DNA of 64,000 nt, taken from Amycolatopsis sp. A133 (GTDB lineage: Bacteria; Actinomycetota; Actinomycetes; Mycobacteriales; Pseudonocardiaceae). The stretch lies in contig NZ_JAVHJU010000051.1 in the NCBI RefSeq assembly GCF_031082405.1, forward strand, positions 124,001 to 188,000, written 5' to 3'. Position numbers and translations under genes: made by a program. The notes under the pieces are model-generated. The model was not told the DNA's origin. It made no database searches and saw only the letters and a program-made list of their open reading frames with translations. Shown here piece after piece: positions 31,985 to 40,268 of this stretch. Each line of letters opens with the position of its first letter. Position 1 is the first letter of the stretch.

Positions 31985-33967
31985 ATGACCGAGCAGTCCC
32001 CCGCCCTGGACAACCTGCTCACCGAGAGCCGCACCTTCCCGCCCAGCGATGATTTCGCTGCTCAGGCCAACGCGAAGGCCGAGATGTACGCCGAGGCGGA
32101 CGCCGATCGCGAAGCGTTCTGGGCGAAGCAGGCCGAGCGGCTCACGTGGGACACGAAGTGGACCACGGTACTGGACTGGACCAATGCGCCCTTCGCGAAG
32201 TGGTTCGTGGGCGGCAAGCTGAACGTCGCCTACAACTGCGTCGACCGGCACGTCGAGTCCGGCCACGGCGACCAGGTCGCGATCCACTGGGTCGGCGAGC
32301 CGGGTGACACCCGGGACATCACCTACGCCGAGCTGAAGACCGAGGTTTCCAAGGCCGCCAACGCACTCGCGTCCCTCGGCGTCACCGCCGGCGACGTCGT
32401 GGCGATCCAGCTGCAGATGGTCCCCGAGGCCATCTTCGCGATGCTCGCGTGCGCGCGGATCGGCGCGCTGCACAACGTCGTCTTCGGCGGCTTCTCGCCG
32501 ACGGCGCTGCGGGCCCGCGTCGACGACGCCGCCGCGAAGGTCGTCATCACCTCCGACGGGCAGTTCCGCCGTGGCAAGGCCGCGCCGATGAAGGCCAACG
32601 TCGACGAAGCGCTCGAAGGCGCCGAAACCGTCGAGAAGGTCATCGTCGTGAAGCGCACGGGCGACAAGCTCGAAGGCGAAATGCCGTGGACGGACTCTCG
32701 CGACGTCTGGTGGCACGAGCTCGTCGACGGACAGTCCGAAGAGCACACTCCGGAGGCTTTCGACAGCGAGCACCCGCTTTTCATCCTCTACACGTCCGGC
32801 ACGACGGGGAAGCCGAAGGGCATCCTGCACACCTCCGGTGGCTACCTGACGCAGACGGCGTACACCCACCACAACGTCTTCGACCACAAGGCCGGCGAGG
32901 ACGTCTACTGGTGCACCGCCGACATCGGCTGGATCACCGGCCACAGCTACATCGTCTACGGCCCGCTCGCCAACCGCGTCACGCAGGTCGTCTACGAAGG
33001 CACGCCGAACACCCCACACGAGGGGCGGCACTGGGAGATCGTCCAGAAGTACAAGGTCTCCCTCTACTACACGGCCCCGACGCTGATCCGCACCTTCATG
33101 AAGTGGGGCGCGGAGATCCCGGAGAAGTACGACCTGTCGTCGCTGCGGGTGCTGGGTTCGGTCGGCGAGCCGATCAACCCCGAGGCGTGGATCTGGTACC
33201 GCGAGAACATCGGCGCGGGCACGGCGCCGGTCGTCGACACGTGGTGGCAGACCGAGACCGGCGCGATCATGATCTCGCCGCTGCCGGGCGTCACCTCCGC
33301 GAAGCCGGGCTCCGCGCAGAAGGCGCTGCCGGGCATCTCCGCGAAGGTCGTCGACGACCAGGGCGCCGAGGTCGGCCCGGGCGGCGGCGGGTACCTGGTG
33401 CTCGACAAGCCGTGGCCGTCGATGCTGCGTGGCGTCTGGGGCGACGAGGAGCGCTTCCGCGACACGTACTGGTCACGGTTCAAGGACCAGGGCTTCTACT
33501 TCGCCGGCGACGGCGCGAAGTACGACAACGACGGCGACGTCTGGCTGCTGGGCCGCGTCGACGACGTCATGAACGTCTCCGGCCACCGCATCTCGACGAC
33601 CGAGGTCGAGTCGGCGCTGGTCTCGCACCCGACGGTGGCCGAGGCCGCGGTGGTCGGCGCGACCGACCCGACGACGGGCCAGGGCATCGTGGCGTTCGTG
33701 ATCTTGCGCGGCAACGCCGTCGACGGCGGCGAAGAGGCCATCCAGGCGCTGCGCAACCACGTCGCGAAGGAGATCGGGCCGATCGCGAAGCCGCGGCAGA
33801 TCATGGTCGTGCCGGAGCTGCCGAAGACGCGTTCGGGCAAGATCATGCGCCGCCTGCTGCGGGATGTGGCGGAGAACCGGCAGGTCGGGGACGTCACCAC
33901 GCTGGCCGACTCGTCGGTGATGGACCTGATCTCGTCGGGCCTGAAGTCGGGCAAGTCGGAGGAGTGA
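31985..33967 (+). CDS. acs: Acetyl-CoA synthetase, AMP-forming
   Basis: 660 residues. It activates acetate with ATP and CoA to acetyl-CoA. The ANL-superfamily motif YTSGTTGKPKGILH (about 268-281) binds ATP; WWQTETGAIM, YFAGDGAKYDNDGDVWLLGR and the hinge region follow. The C-terminal PKTRSGKIMRR carries the catalytic Lys (about 618) that is the target of acetylation-based control. ATG 31985 has AGGAGG nine bases upstream. The -10-like TAACGT (31926-31931) precedes a GCTAGC...GCTAGC repeat that may be an operator. A terminator follows. Counterpart of Rv3667. Confidence 0.97.
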   Translation: MTEQSPALDNLLTESRTFPPSDDFAAQANAKAEMYAEADADREAFWAKQAERLTWDTKWTTVLDWTNAPFAKWFVGGKLNVAYNCVDRHVESGHGDQVAIHWVGEPGDTRDITYAELKTEVSKAANALASLGVTAGDVVAIQLQMVPEAIFAMLACARIGALHNVVFGGFSPTALRARVDDAAAKVVITSDGQFRRGKAAPMKANVDEALEGAETVEKVIVVKRTGDKLEGEMPWTDSRDVWWHELVDGQSEEHTPEAFDSEHPLFILYTSGTTGKPKGILHTSGGYLTQTAYTHHNVFDHKAGEDVYWCTADIGWITGHSYIVYGPLANRVTQVVYEGTPNTPHEGRHWEIVQKYKVSLYYTAPTLIRTFMKWGAEIPEKYDLSSLRVLGSVGEPINPEAWIWYRENIGAGTAPVVDTWWQTETGAIMISPLPGVTSAKPGSAQKALPGISAKVVDDQGAEVGPGGGGYLVLDKPWPSMLRGVWGDEERFRDTYWSRFKDQGFYFAGDGAKYDNDGDVWLLGRVDDVMNVSGHRISTTEVESALVSHPTVAEAAVVGATDPTTGQGIVAFVILRGNAVDGGEEAIQALRNHVAKEIGPIAKPRQIMVVPELPKTRSGKIMRRLLRDVAENRQVGDVTTLADSSVMDLISSGLKSGKSEE

Positions 33968-33984
33968 GCTAGCGTTCTCCCGTC

Positions 33985-34017
33985 AGAGCCCTTCCGGCTT
34001 CGCGCCGGGAGGGCTCT
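33985..34017 (+). terminator. Terminator of acs
   Basis: AGAGCCCT pairs with AGGGCTCT and inner CCGGC with GCCGG around a TTCGC loop, starting 18 bases after the acs stop. Confidence 0.8.
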
Positions 34018-34108
34018 GCCATGACACCCCGTGTGGCACGACTCGAACGCATGTTCTACGCTGTGCCGCGAACCACACCCACTTCCCGGGCAAGGAGACG
34101 ACACGACG

Positions 34109-34579
34109 ATGACCGTGGATGTCCTGACGCACGACGAGGAAACGGCTTCGGCTCCGGCTTCGACTCCGGAGGTTCCCGCCGCCGAAGTGTCCGACACCGA
34201 GTCCGCGTCCCCCTCTTCGGAAGGCGAAGCTTCGCCGGTCGACGAGGAAGAGGCCCCCAAGCCCAAGCGCGGCCGCCCCAAGGGTGCGACGGCGTCGACG
34301 GCGAAGAAGACCCGCACGGTCGAGCTGATCCTCACGGTCACCGGCACCGCCGACGGCGAGTGGCAGGCCGAGCTGAAGAACGGTTCGAAGTGGGTCGCGA
34401 AGGGTCTGGAGATCCCCGCGGCGGCGGTGTCGCGCGCGGCCAAGGAGCTGCACGCGGACCTGTCCGGCCCGATCGACGAGGTGATCAACCAGGCCCGCGA
34501 GGCGCAGGCGGCGAAGGTCGCGGCGCTGGAGGCCGAGCTCGAGAAGGCCAAGCAGGCCCTCGCCGAGCTGGACGCCTGA
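34109..34579 (+). CDS. AT-hook-bearing coiled-coil protein (DUF6319-like)
   Basis: 156 residues, cytosolic. An acidic Ser/Glu/Pro-rich N-terminus (1-48) leads to KPKRGRPKGATA (about 51-62), an AT-hook type RGRP motif. A compact central domain (VELILTVTGTADGEWQAELKNGSKWVAKGLEIP) and a C-terminal coiled coil (AKVAALEAELEKAKQALAELDA) follow. This arrangement suggests a small nucleoid-associated or regulatory protein. ATG 34109 has AAGGAG upstream. I believe it belongs to an uncharacterised actinobacterial family (DUF6319), but this could not be checked. Confidence 0.7.
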   Translation: MTVDVLTHDEETASAPASTPEVPAAEVSDTESASPSSEGEASPVDEEEAPKPKRGRPKGATASTAKKTRTVELILTVTGTADGEWQAELKNGSKWVAKGLEIPAAAVSRAAKELHADLSGPIDEVINQAREAQAAKVAALEAELEKAKQALAELDA

Positions 34580-34650
34580 GGCTTCACTCCTGGGAAGCGC
34601 CCGATTCCGCACTGGCGGGGCCGGGCGCTTCCGCCTTTCCGCAGGTCCCA

Positions 34651-34783
34651 AGCGCCCCAATGTGGCGTTGGGTGCGCTCAACGCACCGAACGCCACATTG
34701 GGTGCGCTCGACGCACCGAACGCCACATTGGGGCGCCTAGGCGATCGGCGGACGCCACATTGGGGCGCCTAGGCGATCGGCGG
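34651..34783. repeat. Intergenic tandem/inverted repeats, reaching into the cupin gene
   Basis: Two nearly identical 30-bp units (34671-34700, 34701-34730; one difference) are flanked by a perfect 32-bp tandem duplication (34720-34751 and 34752-34783). The motif AACGCCACATTG and its reverse complement CAATGTGGCGTT recur throughout, so the block can fold. The last copy contains the stop codon and final codons of the cupin gene, so its 3' end has been duplicated downstream. Confidence 0.85.
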
Positions 34784-35110
34784 ACGCTGCGGGAGCGGGG
34801 ACTTGAACTCGACCCACATCGAGTCCGTCAGCGCCTCGACGTGGTGCGCGACCCCGCGGGGGTGCAACGCCGAGTCACCCGGTTCGAGGACGGCCTCCAC
34901 GCCGTCCACCGCTCCTCGCAACCGCCCCGACAGGACGTAGACGATCGAGTCGTGGTCGTGCGCGTGGGTCGGTGACGCCACGCCCGCCGGGTAGTGGATG
35001 AGGTACGCCAGTCCACTCGCGGCCCGCTCCAGCTGCCGGAACCGGCCTTCGCCGCCGTGCAGCGGGAGGCCCTCCACCGTGCGCAGCGGCTGCCACACCT
35101 GTTCTTCCAT
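34769..35110 (-). CDS. Small cupin-domain protein
   Basis: 113 residues. One cupin barrel with THAHDHDSIVYVLSGRL (about 45-61; metal-binding His, His, Asp/Glu region) and PGDSALHPRGVAHHVEAL (about 75-92; second His motif). Single-domain cupins often bind a metal or a small ligand and affect sugar or amino acid metabolism; no substrate can be named. Start uncertain: ATG 35110 is preferred, but ATGs at 35119 and 35122 are in frame and no strong SD distinguishes them. Its last codons lie inside a duplicated repeat. Divergent from the VIT gene. Confidence 0.78.
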   Translation of the reverse strand: MEEQVWQPLRTVEGLPLHGGEGRFRQLERAASGLAYLIHYPAGVASPTHAHDHDSIVYVLSGRLRGAVDGVEAVLEPGDSALHPRGVAHHVEALTDSMWVEFKSPLPQRPPIA

Positions 35111-35156
35111 GCCGCCCATCATGACCCGGGAAAGCTGAGAGTCCACACAGGACCAC

Positions 35157-35175
35157 TTAGGTAAGGCAGTCGTTA
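35157..35175. promoter_or_regulatory. Possible iron-regulator (IdeR/DmdR) half-box
   Basis: TTAGGTAAGGC (35157-35167) matches the left half of the IdeR consensus TTAGGTTAGGCTAACCTAA with one mismatch; the right half is poor. It lies in the intergenic region between the cupin and VIT-type metal transporter genes, where iron control would make sense. A second TTAGG occurs at 35177-35181. Confidence 0.35.
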
Positions 35176-35242
35176 TTTAGGCCGCCCTGACCGCGAATCC
35201 CAGGTCTCGCCACGATTCCGCTTCCGTGTTTCACTGGTTCCC

Positions 35243-35971
35243 GTGACCGAAACGATCGACGGCGGCGCGGTGGAGCACGCTCACGAACCGCACCAGGGCG
35301 TGGGCGGGAAGCTGAACTGGCTGCGAGCCGGGGTACTGGGGGCGAACGACGGGATCGTCTCGGTCGCCGGCATCGTCGTCGGCGTGGCCGGGGCGACCAC
35401 GGAAAGCACGACGATTCTGACCGCCGGAATCGCCGGGCTCGTCGCCGGCGCCTTTTCCATGGCCGGCGGGGAATACGTCTCGGTGAGCACCCAGCGCGAC
35501 ACCGAACAGGCGTTGCTCCGGCTGGAAAAGCAGGAGCTCAAGACCATGCCGGAGGCCGAAGAGCGCGAGCTCGCCGAAATCTACGAGCAAAAGGGACTGT
35601 CGCCCGAGCTGGCGAGCCGGGTCGCCCGCGAACTGACCGAAAAGGACGCCCTGCAGGCGCACGCCGAGGCCGAACTCGGCATCGACCCCGACAACCTGAC
35701 CAGCCCGTGGCAGGCGGCGTGGGCGTCGCTGATCGCGTTCTCGGTCGGGGCGCTGCTGCCGATCCTGTCCATCGCCTGGGCCGGCGTCTCCCTGCGGGTG
35801 TGGGCGTGCGCCGCCGCGGTCGTCGTCGGCCTCACGCTGACCGGGTGGATCAGCGCGAGGCTCGGCGACGCGAACGTGGGGCGCGCGATCCTCCGCAACG
35901 TCGGCGTCGGCGCCCTCACCATGGTTGTGACCTACTTCGTCGGGGTGCTCTTCGGCACCACCGTGGGCTAA
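35243..35971 (+). CDS. VIT1/CCC1-family iron/manganese transporter
   Basis: 242 residues, five predicted membrane segments. The first helices read WLRAGVLGANDGIVSVAGIVVGVAGA and LTAGIAGLVAGAFSMAGGEYVSVSTQRD, the VIT1 signatures with the conserved Asp and Glu/Met that handle the metal. A cytoplasmic hinge domain of Glu-rich helices (LLRLEKQELKTMPEAEERELAEIYEQKG) binds metal as well. Moves Fe2+/Mn2+ across the membrane, usually outwards or into stores. GTG 35243 is the conserved start. A possible iron-regulator box lies upstream. Its end overlaps the end of the convergent POT gene by four bases. Confidence 0.9.
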   Translation: MTETIDGGAVEHAHEPHQGVGGKLNWLRAGVLGANDGIVSVAGIVVGVAGATTESTTILTAGIAGLVAGAFSMAGGEYVSVSTQRDTEQALLRLEKQELKTMPEAEERELAEIYEQKGLSPELASRVARELTEKDALQAHAEAELGIDPDNLTSPWQAAWASLIAFSVGALLPILSIAWAGVSLRVWACAAAVVVGLTLTGWISARLGDANVGRAILRNVGVGALTMVVTYFVGVLFGTTVG

Positions 35972-37425
35972 TGGACGCCCTTCATCAGCTTGCGGATGAA
36001 GGGGATGCCCAGGAACAGCAGCACGCCGACGCCGATGGCGACCAAGCCGACCGTGCTGAAGTACGGCGCCTCGTCGTCGACGGAGTAGTACTCGGCGAGC
36101 TTGCCGGACATCGCGGTGCCGAACGAGATCGACAGGAAGTTCAGCGCCACCATCTGCGTCCGGAACGCCTCCGGCGCGAGCTTCGTCGACAGTGACAGCC
36201 CGACCGGCGAGAGGCACAGCTCCGCGATCGTGAACACGAACAGGATGCCGACCATCGCGAGGATCGGGCTCGCGTTCTTGCCGCTGCCCACCATCGGCAG
36301 GAACAGCAGGAACGCCGCGCCCATCAGCACCGTGCCGAGGACGAACTTCATCGGCGTCGACGGCTGCCGCTCGCCGAGCTTCGTCCACAGCGCCGCGAGG
36401 ACCGGGGCGAAGACGATGATGAACACCGGGTTGATCGAGTTGACCCAGGACACCGGCATCTCCCAGCCGAACAGGGTCCGGTTCAGCCGCTGGTCGGTGT
36501 AGGCCGCGACGACCGTGAACTGCTGCTGGTACAGCGAGAAGAACACCGCGCTGGCGATGAACATCGGGATGAAGGAGAGCACCCGGCTGCGCTCGACGGC
36601 GGTGATCTTGCCGCTGGTCAGGATGACGAGGAAGTAGCTCACCGAGATCGCGCCGACCACCCACACGACGACGTCGGCGAGGTTGCCCGGGTTCACGACG
36701 CCGGTCATGACCAGCGCCACGATCGCGGCCACCAGCAGGACGGCGGCGCCGATCGCCAGCACGCGCCGGGACGACGGCAGCGGGTTGGGCACCTCCTTCG
36801 CCTTGTCGCCGAGGTTCTTGCGGCCGAACGCGTACTGGGTCAGGCCGAGGGCCATGCCGATCGCCGCGAGGCCGAACCCGAGGTGGAAGCCGACCCGGGT
36901 CTGCGCCAGCCCGGTCAGCAGCGGGCCGACGAAGCCACCGAGGTTGACGCCCATGTAGAAGATCGTGAAGCCGGCGTCGCGCCGCTCGTCGCCTTTGGCG
37001 TAGAGCGTGCCGACGATCGCCGTCGCGTTGGACTTCAGGCCGCCGCTGCCGACCGCGACGCACACGAGGCCGACGCCGATGCCGGCCAGGCCCGGCAGCA
37101 GGGCCAGGCTGATGTGGCCGATCATGATCAGCACGGCGCTGTAGAACAGCGTCCGCTCGGAGCCGAGGAGGCGGTCGGCCACCCACGCGCCGATGACGGC
37201 CGACAGGTACACCAGGCCGCCGTACGCGCCGACGATGCCTAGCGCGGACTCCTGCGCGAGGCCCAGCCCGCCCTGTTCCACCTTGTAGTAGAGGTAGATG
37301 GGCAGGATGCCGAGCATCCCGTAGTAGGAGAAGCGCTCCCACATCTCGACGCCGAAGAGGTTCGCCAGTCCTCGTGGATGCCCGAAGAACCTCGTGTCCT
37401 GCTGGACCTCGGTTGAGGTGCTCAC
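35968..37425 (-). CDS. POT-family proton-coupled peptide transporter
   Basis: 485 residues with about 12-14 membrane helices. The POT motif FGVEMWERFSYYGML (about 25-39; the E-x-x-E-R-F proton/peptide motif) and GGxKxN-type sequence VGSGGLKSNATAIVG are present, plus 'FTIFYMGVNLGGFVGPLL', the family signature. It imports di- and tripeptides with protons. GTG 37425 is preferred over ATG 37470 because GGAAGAC stands upstream and homologues begin close to it. Divergent from nhaA. Peptides released during cell-wall or protein turnover are the likely cargo. Confidence 0.93.
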   Translation of the reverse strand: MSTSTEVQQDTRFFGHPRGLANLFGVEMWERFSYYGMLGILPIYLYYKVEQGGLGLAQESALGIVGAYGGLVYLSAVIGAWVADRLLGSERTLFYSAVLIMIGHISLALLPGLAGIGVGLVCVAVGSGGLKSNATAIVGTLYAKGDERRDAGFTIFYMGVNLGGFVGPLLTGLAQTRVGFHLGFGLAAIGMALGLTQYAFGRKNLGDKAKEVPNPLPSSRRVLAIGAAVLLVAAIVALVMTGVVNPGNLADVVVWVVGAISVSYFLVILTSGKITAVERSRVLSFIPMFIASAVFFSLYQQQFTVVAAYTDQRLNRTLFGWEMPVSWVNSINPVFIIVFAPVLAALWTKLGERQPSTPMKFVLGTVLMGAAFLLFLPMVGSGKNASPILAMVGILFVFTIAELCLSPVGLSLSTKLAPEAFRTQMVALNFLSISFGTAMSGKLAEYYSVDDEAPYFSTVGLVAIGVGVLLFLGIPFIRKLMKGVH

Positions 37426-37614
37426 AACTCTCGTCTTCCTTTGGGTAGGGACTTCGTTGTCGATTGGCATGTTAGGAGCCCACCGCGTGGCTCACCACCG
37501 GCACGACGTGTGGCGGCGGTCATGACTATCCGTGACAAAGAGCCGGTAAAGTGGCATCAAGGTGCGCCGGGAAGCCTGGTCGGCAACAGTGATCAGCGAC
37601 CCCTGGAGCCGCCC

Positions 37615-38802
37615 GTGTCCCGTCCTCTGACCGAGTTCGCCCGCTACCTGCGCACCGAGACCACCGGCGGGCTCATCCTGCTCGGCGCGACCGCGGTCGC
37701 GCTGATCTGGGCCAACTCGCCGCTGCAGGAGAGCTACCAGGCGCTGCGCGACTTCCGGCTCGGCCCGGAGTTCCTGCACCTGAACCTGACGCTCGGCGAC
37801 TGGGCGAAGGACGGCCTCCTCGCCCTGTTCTTCTTCGTCGCCGGGCTGGAGCTCAAACGCGAGCTCGTCATCGGCGAGCTGTCGCGGTTCAAGCAGGCCG
37901 TCCTGCCGGTCGTGGCCGCGATCGGCGGCATGGTCGTGCCCGCGCTCGTCGCGTTGGGCGTCGGCTGGGGAACACCGGGGATCGAGCGGGCCTGGGCGAT
38001 CCCGGTCGCCACGGACATCGCCTTCGCCCTCGGCGTGCTGGCGCTGACGGCGTCGAACCTGCCGTCGAGCGCGCGGATCTTCCTGCTTTCGCTGGCCGTG
38101 GTGGACGACCTCGGCGCGATCATCGTCATCGCCCTGCTGTTCACGACGGGCTTCGACCTGGTCGCGGTGGCCGTCGCCGTCGTGGCGCTCGCCCTCTACG
38201 CGTTCCTGCAGCACCGCCGGGTCCGGACGCCGTGGCTGTACGTGCCGCTCGCGCTGGTCACGTGGGTCGCGGTGCATTCGTCGGGCATCCACGCGACGGT
38301 CGCCGGCGTCGCGCTGGGCCTGCTCACCCGCGTCCGCGCCGACGAGGGCGAGGCGGAGGCGCCCGCGCTGCGGCTCGAGCACCGGCTCCAGCCGTGGTCG
38401 GCGGCCGTCGCCGTGCCGTTGTTCGCGCTGTTCGCGGCCGGGATCTCGGTCAACGCCGACGCGCTCGGCGCGGTGTTCACGACGGCGTTGCCGCTCGCCG
38501 TGCTCGCCGGGCTCCTCGTCGGCAAGGTCGTCGGCATCCTCGGCGCCAGCCTGCTCGCCGTGAAGGTGGGCGCGGCGGAGAAGCCGCGGGGGATGGGCTG
38601 GCGGGACCTGGCCGCGTTGTCCGTGCTCGGCGGGGTCGGGTTCACCGTGAGCCTGCTGATCGCGGAGCTGTCGCTGCCGGAAGGCAGCAGCGAGCTGGCC
38701 AAGGCCGCGGTGCTGATCGCGTCGGCGGCGGCGTCCCTGCTGGCGGCGGCCTTGCTACTCCGTCGTAGCAAGGTTCACGCGCGAATCTCCGACACACTGT
38801 GA
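37615..38802 (+). CDS. nhaA: Na+/H+ antiporter NhaA
   Basis: 395 residues, about 12 membrane segments. It exports Na+ for protons at alkaline pH or high salt. VVDDLGAIIVIALLF (about 162-176) contains the Asp pair that binds the ion (D163/D164 in E. coli), and TDIAFALGVLALT (about 132-144) is the unwound helix. GTG 37615 is preferred, with TGGAG six bases upstream; an ATG at 37522 would add 31 residues that look unlike NhaA. The C-terminus is short with no extra domain. Confidence 0.95.
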   Translation: MSRPLTEFARYLRTETTGGLILLGATAVALIWANSPLQESYQALRDFRLGPEFLHLNLTLGDWAKDGLLALFFFVAGLELKRELVIGELSRFKQAVLPVVAAIGGMVVPALVALGVGWGTPGIERAWAIPVATDIAFALGVLALTASNLPSSARIFLLSLAVVDDLGAIIVIALLFTTGFDLVAVAVAVVALALYAFLQHRRVRTPWLYVPLALVTWVAVHSSGIHATVAGVALGLLTRVRADEGEAEAPALRLEHRLQPWSAAVAVPLFALFAAGISVNADALGAVFTTALPLAVLAGLLVGKVVGILGASLLAVKVGAAEKPRGMGWRDLAALSVLGGVGFTVSLLIAELSLPEGSSELAKAAVLIASAAASLLAAALLLRRSKVHARISDTL

Positions 38803-38844
38803 CGCCGCCGCGCCCGCGATAAGGACACATGGCACGATGACCCG

Positions 38845-39336
38845 GTGAGCAGCCCCAAGCACGAACGCACCGGTCCCGACGGCGTGGGGGCCGTGCCTTA
38901 CCTCCCGCTGTCCTCCGCCGCCGACGTCCCCGGCGACCAGTCGATCGGCCGCCTGGTCGGCGACGCGACCCAGCACATCTCCACCCTGGTCAGGGCCGAG
39001 ATGGAGCTGGCGAAATCCGAGCTGGTCGGCGAGGTGAAGAAGGGCCTCAAGGGCGCCATCTTCTTCCTGATCGCGCTGACGGTCTTCCTGTACAGCACGT
39101 TCTTCCTGTTCTTCTTCGCGGCCGAGGGCCTGGCCGAGTGGGTGCGCTACCGCTGGATCGCCTTCGGCATCGTGTTCTTCCTGATGCTGCTGGTCGCGGG
39201 CGCGGTCGGGTTCCTCGGCTACCGCAAGGTGAAGAAGTTCAAGGCACCGGAGCGGACCATCGCCAGCGTCAAGGAGACCGCCGCCGCGCTGAAGCCGCAG
39301 CGGGCGCCCGAAGCCGGCTTGACCACGCGCGACTGA
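38845..39336 (+). CDS. Holin-superfamily III membrane protein (Rv3669 type)
   Basis: 163 residues. A 60-residue cytoplasmic part (QSIGRLVGDATQHISTLVRAEMELAKSELVGEVKKG) leads to two long membrane helices (IFFLIALTVFLYSTFFLFFFAA; WIAFGIVFFLMLLVAGAVGFLGY). This is the architecture of the phage-holin-like family PF07332, widespread in actinobacterial chromosomes where it is not phage-linked. A basic/amphipathic tail follows. Probably an envelope component; the next gene, EphE-like, starts five bases after its stop, as in Rv3669-Rv3670, so both may be co-expressed. Confidence 0.85.
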   Translation: MSSPKHERTGPDGVGAVPYLPLSSAADVPGDQSIGRLVGDATQHISTLVRAEMELAKSELVGEVKKGLKGAIFFLIALTVFLYSTFFLFFFAAEGLAEWVRYRWIAFGIVFFLMLLVAGAVGFLGYRKVKKFKAPERTIASVKETAAALKPQRAPEAGLTTRD

Positions 39337-39341
39337 GTTCG

Positions 39342-40268
39342 TTGCACGCGTCCCCCGACCCGTCGATCGTCCGGCTCGACGGCCCGTGGGTCCACCGCGA
39401 CGTGTCCGCGAACGGCATCCGCCTGCACGTCGCCGAGCTCGGCGACGGGCCGGTCGTGGTGCTGCTGCACGGATTCGCCGAGTTCTGGTGGACCTGGCAC
39501 CACCAGCTGCGGGCACTGGCCGAAGCCGGATTCCGCGCGGTGGCCGTCGACCTGCGCGGCTACGGCGATTCGGACAAGCCGCCCCGCGGCTACGACGCGT
39601 GGACGCTCGCCGGCGACGTCGGCGGGCTGATCAAGTCGCTCGGGGCGCGGCGCGCGCACCTCGTCGGGCACGCCTGGGGCGGCATGCTCGCCTGGACGGT
39701 CGCGGCGCTGCACCCGCGGCTGGTGTCCTCGGTGACGGCGATCGGCGCCGCCCATCCGCTCGCCCTGCGCTCGGGAGCGGCTCGTCCGTGGCGCGGCCAG
39801 GGCCGCGCGGCCGGGCACCTCTTCCGCTTCCAGGTGCCGATGGCCCCGGAGAAGTGGCTGGTGAAGGACGACGCCCAGGCCGTCGGGGACCTGTTCGGCG
39901 GCTGGGCCGGCCCCCGCTGGCGGTCCACGCCGGACTTCGACGGCAGCGTCGAGGCGTTCCGGCAGGCGATGCTCGTGCCCGGAGTCGCGCACAGCGCGCT
40001 CGAGTACTACCGGTGGGCGTTCCGCGCCCAGTTCCGCGGGGAGGGGCGCCGGTTCACCGACGCCGTCGACGCCCGGATCGCGGCGCCGACCCTGCAGCTG
40101 CACGGCGCCGAGGACACCTGCATCCTGCCCGAGACGGCGACGTCGTCGGTGCGCTGGGCGGGCCCGCACGCCGAGCCGGAGATCTGGCCGGGCGTCGGGC
40201 ACTTCCCCCACCTCGAAGCGCCGGACCGCACGTCGGCGGCCCTGGTGGACTTCCTCAGCCGAGGCTGA
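39342..40268 (+). CDS. EphE-like alpha/beta hydrolase lacking the catalytic nucleophile
   Basis: 308 residues. The oxyanion segment LLHGFAEFWWTWHHQ (about 43-57) and DLRGYGDSDKP follow the epoxide hydrolase pattern. The nucleophile elbow reads VGHAWGG (about 106-112) with Ala where epoxide hydrolases have Asp, so hydrolysis by the standard mechanism is not possible. The His (GVGHFPHLEAP) near the C-terminus and the lid (SALEYYRWAFRAQFRGEG) are kept. TTG 39342 lies five bases after the holin-like gene; GTG 39390 is an alternative. Counterpart of Rv3670. It could be a pseudoenzyme that binds a ligand, or use another residue. Confidence 0.85.
   Translation: MHASPDPSIVRLDGPWVHRDVSANGIRLHVAELGDGPVVVLLHGFAEFWWTWHHQLRALAEAGFRAVAVDLRGYGDSDKPPRGYDAWTLAGDVGGLIKSLGARRAHLVGHAWGGMLAWTVAALHPRLVSSVTAIGAAHPLALRSGAARPWRGQGRAAGHLFRFQVPMAPEKWLVKDDAQAVGDLFGGWAGPRWRSTPDFDGSVEAFRQAMLVPGVAHSALEYYRWAFRAQFRGEGRRFTDAVDARIAAPTLQLHGAEDTCILPETATSSVRWAGPHAEPEIWPGVGHFPHLEAPDRTSAALVDFLSRG

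Noticed and set aside
38845..39336. Holin-like gene as evidence for a prophage
   Set aside because: The family is chromosomal in actinobacteria and this copy sits in a conserved block with no other phage gene.
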